Shown here: positions 53,535-62,966 of the stretch, one piece after another | Layout: the number at the start of each line of letters is the position of its first letter | How positions within the stretch are numbered: position 1 is the first letter of the stretch | Source of the DNA: Rhizodiscina lignyota | Taxonomy: Eukaryota > Ascomycota > Dothideomycetes > Aulographales > Rhizodiscinaceae | Reading direction: 5' to 3' | NCBI GenBank assembly: GCA_010015805.1 | Contig: ML978122.1 | Span: forward strand, 1,336,453-1,400,452 | DNA length: 64,000 bases | Program-made: the position numbers and the translations under genes | Notes under the pieces: model-generated | Told to the model about the DNA's origin: nothing | Database searches by the model: none | Seen by the model: only the letters and a program-made list of their open reading frames with translations

Positions 53535-55993
53535 ATGTCTTCACCTCGGCACGATAACGACGAAGATGAAGGCTCCTCCCACTCCAGTGCCGATCAAGAT
53601 ATGGACGATCTCATTGAGTCCTTAGGCGAGGTATGTAATCACAGCCAACCTCATCAAAGACTAAAACATTTTAGAAACCTGTCACAGCAGAGAAGCCTAA
53701 GGCCAAGAGATCATTCCTGCTCGCTGGACTTTCTCCTAAAGACATTATTGCGATCGACGACGACGAGAACGATGCCGCAGATGACAGCCCTCTTCCAACA
53801 CCCGTCCCGACCTCCACGCAACACCACCACGCGACACGGACGCGTCTCCATGGTAGAACAGATACCGGCGGAGCGTATGATATGAAATACCATCCAATGG
53901 ATGATGTGACGCGTCCAAATCGACGCGCAAAGCGAAACCGGGCCGGCACAAGCTCAACAATGAAGCCTGACCTGGACAGTGACGATGATAGTACGGTGAG
54001 GGATGATGATGAGGACAGCGAGGCTATGGATCTTCCATCAAGCTCAGGTGACGAAGTCGAGATGCCTCAGACACACCGCCGAAATGACTCAGAGGGCACG
54101 CGACGTTCTTCTCGTTCTTCAACTCAGAAGTTTGTCAGCTATGATATAAAGAAGCATCCTCAGGACAAAGAGCTGAAAAAAGCTGGCATAATATCTCACC
54201 GGATGGGAAAACATGCCAAACCTTCGAAGCGCGCACCACAGCGCAGAAAAATTGCAAATCACTCCATGACCGATGGCACGGTGGACAGTCCAAACCAGCC
54301 GATGCAAAGCACCCCGATTCCGAGCACGGAACTACATCACTCCAAGCCTCTCCTTTATGTGGCGGAAGGTTTCGACTATTTGGGCAAGGAACCAGGAAAT
54401 CTCTACCGGCCTAACAAGAACGACAATGTGTACACTGGCCCAGAACCTCGTCCTGGCGACAAACATCGATTTGCAAACCAGTTCCAGTCTGTTGGTCAAA
54501 GCAGTTTGTCCGCTTTTAACTCTGACAACACCGAGGCTGAAGCAGACCGGAATGCTTTGCAGGGATTAGATGAATCGGGGCCAGTCGAACCTGATTTCGA
54601 GGATGATGGTGCTATTCCCTCAGACATTGAAAACGAAAGCACCGGTGGTGATGTGTCAGTTGATGAAGATGCCAGTTACCAAACACCTCTTCCTAAGAGA
54701 GAGCCTTCAGATGAGCCGCAAGCGCTATACTTGGTGCCGCCACGAAGCACTGCACCGTTTCCCAAGAGCTCTCGATACAGTCGCGAACGTGCAATCCCTG
54801 ATTCGGAGCCTGATCGGTCAGACTTACAACCTCGAAATAGAGCAAGCAGCCAAGAATTAGGAAGCCCCATTGTCGAGCATGTCGATGAAGAGCCTCTCCA
54901 TGAACACCTCTTTCAGAATCGCATTGGCGTGTCGATGCCCCAGCTGATGTTGCACCCAGAAGAAGCTGCCTCTTCCGAAATGTCTCATTCTCGTTCCGAC
55001 CCGGACAACCCGATTTCATCATCCTTGCCGTCTGTAGAACAGTTGCTGTACTCGTCTGCACCGTCCGTCGACCAGCCTAAAGACATTTCACGGCGCAAGA
55101 AGCGCCAGAGTCAAGTTGACATCTATGAGGATCCGGTCGAACCTGCTAAGACCTACGCGGTTGCAGTTTATACTGCAATGGTCAACGTGTCTGCTTCTCA
55201 GAAGGAAAACTATTATGGCCCTGAAGATGGCCCTGAAGATGGCGCAGATGATGACCATGGCACCGGACCTGGCAACCTTGACATTCCTCAGGCCGTTACG
55301 ACTGCCAGGCAAGCGTTGGTTCAAGCAGAAACATTCGATACGAACGGTTCGAATAATGAGGGAAATGGTTTGGCCCTCCCAGAGGAGGATGGCGCAAGAC
55401 CAAATCCGGATGTGTCAGTAGAAAGCGATGACAGGACTATAGCTGCCCGGAGCTCGCATGGTTCCGCGGGTGTAGATTGGTTTGGAGGTGGTCTGGACGG
55501 CTCAGCGGACACTCCTACACCGCTGGATCATCAATCTCCGGTCACAAGATACTCAAGCTCGTTCACCCCTATCAATGCTGGTACAGCTCTTCAGACGAGT
55601 ACACAGAACCCCAACGCTGAAGTTGATAGCTCTACTTATGGAAGACAGGTGGCGATACCTTCAACACCCAGAAGGCGAGTCAGATTGGGCAGCGAGACCT
55701 ATACGCCCGGACAGCTGGCCGCTTTGGTGGATGATTTGGTAGATGATGTGATTGGGCCGCGGTCCCAATTACCACAGCACGACTTCGTACCGCAACAGGG
55801 TAGCGAAACTCAGCCGGCTGAACAAGGAGCAACACAAGGTCTGCCAGATCTCGATCAACATCCTCCAATGCAATTGCACGTCACTCCATCTCAAATGGCG
55901 ATCATTTCCACGGCCAGGACAAAGATCGCTGAGCGCAAAGAACTGCTTACCGCCCAATTTGACGGACTGAGCTCATCACAAATCTCTACATGA
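53535..55993 (+). CDS. acidic, Ser-rich, largely disordered protein of unknown function (804 aa)
   Basis: Two exons, 53535-53630 and 53675-55993, join in phase 0 across a 44-bp intron (GGCGAG|GTATGT ... TTTTAG|AAA), the shortest in the window. The N-terminus is acidic (MSSPRHDNDEDEGSSHSSAD, MDDLIESLGE). Conserved-looking pieces are KRSFLLAGLSPKDIIAIDDD, YDMKYHPMDDVTRPNRRAKR and STQKFVSYDIKKHPQDKELK; the second occurs in unnamed proteins of other filamentous ascomycetes that I recall. The rest is rich in Ser, Asp, Glu and Pro. Near the C-terminus are QLAALVDDLVDDVIGP and SQMAIISTARTKIAERKELL, a likely helix. Basic clusters could direct it to the nucleus. I recognise no catalytic domain. Confidence 0.78.
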
Positions 55994-58900
55994 AAAGCCA
56001 GAAAATTCATAACAAGAATTTGTCTCGTCCCGACAGTTTATGTTGGAATCATTCTGGCCTCGTATTGCTACACCATTCCCCCCTATATTTCTTTTTCCCT
56101 GACGGTTTTGCGGAATACCTGGTTCGGTGTAATTCATGCCCACATATTGTTGCTCGGACAATCGTGCCTATCGTGGCGTATATGGAGTGCTGCATCTTGC
56201 CTTTTTTGCTGTTTGCTGAAGAAAAGCGTTGTTTTCCTTTACAAAAGTCTATGAGCGGGGATGCCTCGGATAGTAATTGCAATGTTGCAGGACAAAACGA
56301 GTCTCGGTTGCTTGTATGATAGGTCATTCAGAATAATTCGAAAATACGGATCCTGCTGAGTATCTCGCTCTTTGTGTCTCATGTTCCCATCACGCAGGAC
56401 CAGTCAGGCCGCGAGGCTTGAGGCTTGCTTCAAGAATGACTCGTTCAGGCACTACGATAACCTCTGCGACTACCTACAACACGTGCTGATAGGTATAGAC
56501 ACTTGCTTGTATCGTTAGAGACTACAGCTGCGCGCTTCCGCGAAATACGTCGCAAAGGAGCGATATTGAGCTCTCACTCACCACTCAACCCTAGTAAGAA
56601 GCTCGTAATCTAGATCAAGCTAGATTTGCAGCCTTTAGCGCAGCTTTCAGCTGCGTTCAGGTCGCATCCAGAGGCAGGAATTGCCAGTTGCGTAGTTGCG
56701 TAGTGTCCGCCTTCTCTCAACAGAATCACTTCGCCTCAGCCACGTGTAATAGCTCGTTCAGGGTTAGACAAAGCGGGTCCGCACACGCTACAGTCATGGA
56801 TCCAACCGTCTGTTGCAGATGATCAAATTCAGACGCTCAGTAGCGGTGCCTGTTCCATGACCGCGATCTCGATCGGTGCTGTGGCTGACATACAACTTAA
56901 GTATAACCGAGTACGATCATGTAATAGTTCCGTGGTATTTGCAGCTCTTGAGCACAAGCCTGAAAGAGAAGCTCTAAGGTCATTTATGATCTGTGTCGCT
57001 TTGACATTCTCGATTGATTGATTTCTTCCCCGCTCTTAACAACATAGTAGAATGTTGAGAAAGCACAGTGAGCTACGAGAACTTCATTGGACTGTTCGGA
57101 AAAGCTGATTGTTGCTGCAAGTTGCTCGTTTGGAGCGATCGTTCAAAGCTGGAACTTGGCAGATGCAAACGGATCATCTAAGCTCGAGACCGTGATCGAA
57201 TTGAGAAGCGCGAGTACGACAAGCGATCTACATTCAGCGCTGCATGTCGCATCGCGAGCCTCGTGATCTATGATTTGAGGTCGCAAGCTGAAATGCGAGC
57301 TCGGTATCTCGGCCAAGGATTTGAGCTGAACAAAGATGTCGGGATTGTCGCAGAGACCTTTCTATTGTCACCCGGACGAAGTCACAACCCCTGAACCTCC
57401 ATGTAAATATGCAAGGCCTTGAAGGAAGTGGGGCTAGCCCGAGCGGGCGGACTCCACCGGCTAAGCCTAAAGAGGGTTCAGCTTCATGTTCACCGTCCTC
57501 GCTTAGACTCCTGATGGGTCTCTACATGCATATGTATGGCTTTTTGAGAATCCCATTTTCGACGATGCACTTCTCTTAGTACTCAGCCCGTCAACAGATG
57601 CGGTATGCGATTACGCTTCTCCGCACTTCCGCCATGCGCGGCCGAGGTGTGCCCTACTTAACTCGGCTTCTTGGCCAAATGTCAATGCCTGCCAATCGAA
57701 CCTCAAACGATCAAGAGAACTCTGCACATGTCTATCGATTCAGAAGCCTCGCCACTCTGAGGTTCTCTTTCAGCTAGCCACAGTCTTGAACGTCGCTGTC
57801 ACTAACGTGCTCAGATACATCAGAGGGTGACGCATAGACCGACTTCGAGCAATGCTCCCCAGCTGCAAGTCCCGCCGGCTCCACAGCTTTCGTTACAATG
57901 AGTTGCCCTCCGTCCAATGGCCCTCGTCCTGGCATGTCTTCTCCCGCTCTATTGTTGAGCGTTTTTGTCCCCAGGAGTAGTTCCTTTACAGGGCCGAGTC
58001 CACGGGTCAGCTATCGAAGCAGCTTGGTAATACCAGTATCTGGGGATCCCTTATCGCCGATACAAGACGAGGATACAGTGCCGATGCGGCATCATCGCCT
58101 CTGAGACCATGAAGATCGTGCCAGGCGGAAGCTTTCTGCTCGCGAGGCTCTGCGGGGTCAAGGACATCGGGAAACACTGGGTGCCATACGGCAGCTTAGA
58201 GACGTGCTGCTATAGCGGGCCAGATATCGATCAGCGGAAGAGACATTCAGAACACTATCAATGCCCTGTCCAGCACAGTATGGCGAAGAGCACGGCACAA
58301 CACTTGACGCAATGCATGGCCTCGGCCGAGTTTTGGACTCTCAAGCCTTGTATGGCAAAACTAAGAAGCTACACCGCAAAAATCTAGATGGCAGCAAGCA
58401 GGTTCTCGGGGCAGACCATTCTCCCACACTAACGTACATGGTCAACATGGTGGGAGTGCTGAATAGCCAAGGCAAATAGCAGAGGGTAGAATCGCTAAAC
58501 AGGCAAGAGCTGGCAGTGACGAAGTGGTTGCTCGGAACAGAGCATCCAGACACGCTGATGAGCGTCTAAAGATCATAGAACATTCCTGTACCTCAGCCGC
58601 ACCTGAGTATACGTAGGTAGGTGTCAACTCTTATCAGTCAATTTTGTCTGCATGAATGTCCGATTCCGTGGATAGACTGTGGCTGATATACATATGACTT
58701 CAATTTAGACGGAGTATCACAGACTTTTGAGCTCTGAGATGTATAGCTTTTCTTTCTTAGAGGTCCTCGCTAAGGCTTGTTCAACCTGCATCATGTTCGT
58801 CGCTTCTGGCCGTGGGCCCGTGCATCCATACCTCTGAGGCTTTGCCTCCGCTCAAACTTCTATGCTTTGTGACAGCTGAAATACCAGGTCTGCATGATGA

Positions 58901-59325
58901 AGACCGACCTCGATTCTACGAGCTGGCCAACGAAAGCTTTGCCCGCACCATTCCTCCTAGGCTTGCACAGCACTTTGACCGACTCTTCGATCACCATGGC
59001 CCGAGTTACAACGTGCTGGACACCTTGGGACCATAGTATGCGTGAAAACCTTGCATGCTGTTATCATGTCCTGGGCCTTGTGACCACGAGCAAAACTGAA
59101 GGATCTGCGATTTGCTTGGCTCCTGGGACCAGCAATGATCCATTCATGGCGCTATCGAAGACAAGGTCGGCGAGTGTTAGCAATCGCGGTTGAAGCATAA
59201 ATAGACTGCGTGTTACCCTTCAATCTTGGGATCCGTCCCATCAACTTCCATCAGTCTCACCTGGATCCCAAATCCAACTACAGTCTACGCCCAATCGATT
59301 AAGCCGAACAGAAAACACGCACAAG
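55994..59325. other. 3.3-kb gap with a TPR relic
   Basis: Apart from the TPR remnant (58230-58569) no gene is supported. A 74-codon frame at 58812-59036 reads like protein in part (LHDEDRPRFYELANESF, LAQHFDRLFDHHGPSY) but has no start context or splice partners I can place. The segment 56.35-57.85 kb has only short frames. Confidence 0.5.
58230..58569 (+). pseudogene. remnant of a kinesin-light-chain-like TPR gene
   Basis: One frame reads YGEEHGTTLDAMHGLGRVLD, then KQVLGADHSPTLTYMVNMVG and VLNSQGK, a TAG stop, and QRVESLNRQELAVTKWLLGT plus EHPDTLMSV before TAA. This is the repeated pattern (LG.EHPDTL.S..NLA.VL..QGKY.EAE.LNRQ) of TPR_10/TPR_12 arrays, common at the C-terminus of fungal NLR-like proteins. 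The internal TAG falls where Tyr normally stands. Only about 2.5 repeats remain, with no NB-ARC or effector part nearby. Confidence 0.8.
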
Positions 59326-59981
59326 ATGGCTGATGCTGTATGTCGCTTCACGATGGAACGGTTACAATAGGCTTACCTCTAATCTATCTAGCCTCCTTCC
59401 GCTCTTTCGACCGTGGAACTGAGCAATACGACATTTGTCTTTTACGTCAACGCAGATGGCTACATCGGGTACCTCAAGGGCCCAGCTGATTCTGCCAATA
59501 CCAAGCAGACGACCGTGTACAGCGAGCCGCAGCTGGTGAAGGTTGGTTCCGAAAAAGTCCAGGTTTTCGAGGGATTCGAGCATTTGGGTGCTATAGCCTA
59601 TAACGAGAAGCAAGTAAGTTCTCCGTGGCACTATAATAATGCTCATCCACACTGACCATGTGAAAATAGATGCGCGTCTATTACGTTGCAAAAAATCCAG
59701 ACAATAAGAAACAGCCTATCTTAAAGGAAATCTGGTCAGATGACGTGGGTACGACTTGGAAATATGGAGCGCTTGGAGACGACATGAAGTATTCTGTGAT
59801 GCAGGGATCAGGTATCAACGCCGTGGTCTTGCCGGGCACGAACGAACTTAGGGTGTACTTCACCTCGGATACGAATAGGAGCCTTGCTGTTGCTTGGATG
59901 CCAGCTATCGGAGATCTTCATGCTGGCGATTGGAATCTGGCCGCAAAGCTGCGCAGCGTAAAGGACAGTTGGAATGTATGA
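59326..59981 (+). CDS. small fungal lectin-like (beta-propeller type) protein
   Basis: Three exons, 59326-59337, 59392-59613 and 59670-59981, with introns of 54 and 56 bp, give 181 aa. The first coding exon is only 12 nt (MADA). The protein has repeated strand patterns: TFVFYVNADGYIGYLKGP, HLGAIAYNEKQMRVYYVAKN, ILKEIWSDDVGTTWKYGALG, GSGINAVVLPGTNELRVYFT. The motif (I/L)RVYY/F followed by a Trp-rich strand and SGI.AV is like the blades of fungal fucose-binding lectins of the AAL type, but only about three blades would fit, half the usual six. No signal peptide is seen, so it would be cytosolic unless secreted otherwise. Sugar-binding residues cannot be assigned by eye. Confidence 0.65.
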
Positions 59982-60835
59982 TCATAGGGTCGACATCCAT
60001 CACGAGGACATACTCGTATGAAGGTCTCATGTCTCCGTTTCTCTCACGTGGTCTGCGAAGTCTTAGTTTTGGAACATTAGTATAGGAAACAGAATGCAAG
60101 AAGAGTATCTGTGAACGGAGAAAGGCTTAGATGGAGGTTTTGGTCTACAGGTTGGCCTGTTTCGTGATTGATGCGTTCGATTGAATCTCAAAGGTCCCTG
60201 CTGAGTGAAGAAGCGTGCTTATTATGGTAACGCTAACTTACAAACTCGCGTTGAGCATTGCGGCCCGACCCACGGTCACGCAGGGAGCGGACGTTACGAA
60301 TCTTACGATACTCTTAGGGCTAACGCTAAACCATAGTTGTACTAGAGGCGAACATTACACAGTCACCCCGCGTCTCTTGCCTTCAACATTACCCCAGATT
60401 ATGCATTCCCCGCAGTCAGCCTTCCCGCTTTGAGTGCCGCGTTTGTAACATCGCCTGTCGTGCGAGTTTGCGATTATTGCCTCCTGACTTTGACATGGGC
60501 ACAGCTGTTGAAGGCTATCGTATGAGCCGCACTGAAATACCAGCTAAAGATGAGACCAATTCGCTCGAAACACACCCTTTCCCGAACGAAGAGGTCCCTG
60601 TTCCGACTGCAATATGGGACTGGCAGTAAGGTTATCCACGTTCTGATATGTCAAATATCCCAATCCTAGACTGCCAGGCCCGCAACAGGCAAGCTCCTCG
60701 GCTGAAACTGACGACGTCGGTAAGCGATGGTGGAGAGAGTCTTATGATTGCTCTGCTATACGAACTCTATTGAATGCCTCTTAACTCCACATTCCGCATT
60801 TCCAATCTTCTCACCAACAGAAAGTTTCAAAGAAA
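59982..60835 (+). other. intergenic, upstream of kinase-DUF7064 gene
   Basis: This 854-bp stretch has no convincing gene. One 44-codon ATG frame (from about 60496) ends PFPNEEVPVPTAIWDWQ and is unassigned. The C/T-rich stretch at 60775-60825 probably belongs to the leader of the next gene. Confidence 0.45.
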
Positions 60836-62869
60836 ATGGCTGTAGCTGCAGAGAAAGGATTCATTCAGTTGACAGATCCGCAGGAGCAGACTATTGTACG
60901 GACGCCAAATGATCTGACGGTGAACTGGCTATCTGCCAGATTGGGCAATGTTCCAGTTTCGAACTTTACTGTCGAGCGTGTCGGAACAGGACAGGTTAGC
61001 CATTGTTATCGTATTGACCTCCAGTATGAACCGGATGGTCCTGGAGGACCGCATACTGCGATTCTAAAGGTTCCATCAACGAATGAAGCAAGCAGGAATT
61101 CCAGCCGGCTACTCAATCTCTACGAGAAAGAAGTCCGCTTCTACGAGGAATTCGCTCCAGTCATTGGCGGCCCAGTATGCCCGTGCTACGATGCATCTTA
61201 TCATGAGGACGGCACTTTCTCACTGCTGCTGGCGGACGTAGCACCAGCGCTCGTTGGGAACGAACTCGAAGGTGCCACGTACGAACAAGCGAAACTTGCG
61301 ATGAAGGAGCTGGGAAAGTTACATGCTCCTTGCATCAGTAATGAAACTATGAAACGAGCCTCTTGGCTCTCTGGTCGAAATGTTCTCGATCAGACGAGGA
61401 TGGCGTATATGTATGCAGAATTCGTTGACCGCTACAAGGAGCGTGTCAAGCCGGAACATCTGAATGTCTGCCAGAAGCTTGTGGACTCCTTTGATCCTTT
61501 TGTTGCTCAGCAGCGTCAGTCCGATACTATAATGGGCATAATGCATGGCGATTACCGCTTGGACAACATGCTATTCGGCCAGGAAGGCTCGAGTCGTGCA
61601 TTTACCATCGTGGACTGGCAAACTGTAGCATGGGGGCCATCGATGAACGATGTATCATATTTCCTCGGAGGTGCACTTACCCCGGAGCATCGTCGCGCAT
61701 GGACTGAAGAGCTCCTTCAGCTTTATCACGAAGGACTTGGACCAGATCCACCGATCACGATGGAACAGATCAAAGACGGTGTTCGGAGTCAGAGCTTTTT
61801 CGGTATCGTTATGGATATTGTGTCGCCGATCTTCGTCGAACGGACTGAAAGAGGAGACGAGATGTTCATGACTCTCATAGCGCGTCACTGTGACCAGGTT
61901 CTGGATCTTGATGCTTTGAGCATACTTCCACCGCCTGTTGAATTAAAGCCCTTACGACCTACAGAGGAGGACGAGTCGACGCATCCTCTGGGCAATGACC
62001 ATTTGTGGCAAGAGAGCTGGTATTTCGATTTTGCCGACATTCACCAGGACTTCGGAGGCTATGTTCGGACAGGTGTTGACCCTGCACGGAACCGCACATG
62101 GTATACAGCTTTGCTGTGTGGCCCCGATCGTCCGACTATTGCAGTTGTAGATTTCAAGGCCCCACTTCCGGACGAGGATCTCAAAATACAGACCGATAAT
62201 TACACCGCTACGCATACTGTTGAGGATCCCCTCAAGTCATTCAGGGTTACTTTACACGGGGAAGGCGAAGCATTTGATGATCCCTCACACCTGCTGCAGA
62301 AGAATCCCAAGGGACGACCTGTAAAGGTTGCTCTGGATCTGGTCTGGAAGACAGATGGCACCCCTTACCAATATCGCATCGCAACACGCTATGAGATCCC
62401 ATGTTCCATCTCCGGCACTGTCAGCATTGACAATGAAACCTTCTCTTTTGCTAACTGTCCTGGCCAGCGCGATCATTCATGGGGGTCGCGCGACTGGTGG
62501 GCGCTGGATTGGGTCTGGAGCGCTGTCCACTTGCGCGACGGCACCCACATCCATGGAGTCGACCTCCGCGTGCCAAACAGGCCGTGCATGTATATTGGAT
62601 ACACTCAAGGCGCAGGCAAAGAGATAGGAGAGGTCAGCAAGTGTATGTGTGAAGAGGCGATTGCGGAGAATGGGCTTGCAACTGCGACAAAGTTGAGCAT
62701 TGAGCCAGAGGGCTTGGTGGTCGAAATGGACATCATGGGGCATGGGCCATTGAGGCTAGAGGCCGATGATGGAAGAGTAAGCATGTTTCCGAGGGCATGG
62801 GGGAAGGTGAGAACTGCTGATGGCCGCGAGGGAGTGATGTGGGCAGAATGGAATCACAATTTGCGCTGA
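60836..62869 (+). CDS. fusion of EcKL/APH-type kinase and DUF7065-DUF7064 domains
   Basis: One intronless frame of 677 aa from ATG 60836 (agaaaATGGC). Residues about 25-370 are a small-molecule kinase of the ecdysteroid-kinase-like/aminoglycoside phosphotransferase group: VGTGQVSHCYRIDLQY, ILKVPS with the ATP-binding Lys, Brenner motif HGDYRLDN at 237-244 with catalytic Asp239, and metal-binding Asp260 in VDWQ. From about 385 to the end it reads NDHLWQESWYFDFAD, GYVRTGVDPARNRTWYTALL, RYEIPCSISGTVSI, then GQRDHSWGSRDWW at 543-555 and ALDWVWSAVHL. This is the DUF7065/DUF7064 pair I recall mainly from Mycobacterium and other actinobacteria. The substrate is probably a hydroxylated lipid, steroid or polyketide; this is inference. 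No signal peptide or TM segment is seen. Confidence 0.85.
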   Translation: MAVAAEKGFIQLTDPQEQTIVRTPNDLTVNWLSARLGNVPVSNFTVERVGTGQVSHCYRIDLQYEPDGPGGPHTAILKVPSTNEASRNSSRLLNLYEKEVRFYEEFAPVIGGPVCPCYDASYHEDGTFSLLLADVAPALVGNELEGATYEQAKLAMKELGKLHAPCISNETMKRASWLSGRNVLDQTRMAYMYAEFVDRYKERVKPEHLNVCQKLVDSFDPFVAQQRQSDTIMGIMHGDYRLDNMLFGQEGSSRAFTIVDWQTVAWGPSMNDVSYFLGGALTPEHRRAWTEELLQLYHEGLGPDPPITMEQIKDGVRSQSFFGIVMDIVSPIFVERTERGDEMFMTLIARHCDQVLDLDALSILPPPVELKPLRPTEEDESTHPLGNDHLWQESWYFDFADIHQDFGGYVRTGVDPARNRTWYTALLCGPDRPTIAVVDFKAPLPDEDLKIQTDNYTATHTVEDPLKSFRVTLHGEGEAFDDPSHLLQKNPKGRPVKVALDLVWKTDGTPYQYRIATRYEIPCSISGTVSIDNETFSFANCPGQRDHSWGSRDWWALDWVWSAVHLRDGTHIHGVDLRVPNRPCMYIGYTQGAGKEIGEVSKCMCEEAIAENGLATATKLSIEPEGLVVEMDIMGHGPLRLEADDGRVSMFPRAWGKVRTADGREGVMWAEWNHNLR

Positions 62870-62966
62870 CGTGAAGCGAAACTTGACGTTGATCTTCTGC
62901 TGATATCGCAATATGTACTAGAGTCGCCAAGTGTACTCGAGAGCTATTCCTGTTGGTGCCAATACA

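Noticed and set aside
57690-57720. GGTTCGATT on the minus strand as a tRNA T-loop
   Set aside because: The flanking bases do not form the T stem, and no anticodon or D arm was found around it.
58812-59036. 74-codon frame with protein-like segment LHDEDRPRFYELANESF
   Set aside because: No start context, no splice partners found and no family recognised; could be a relic but not enough evidence.
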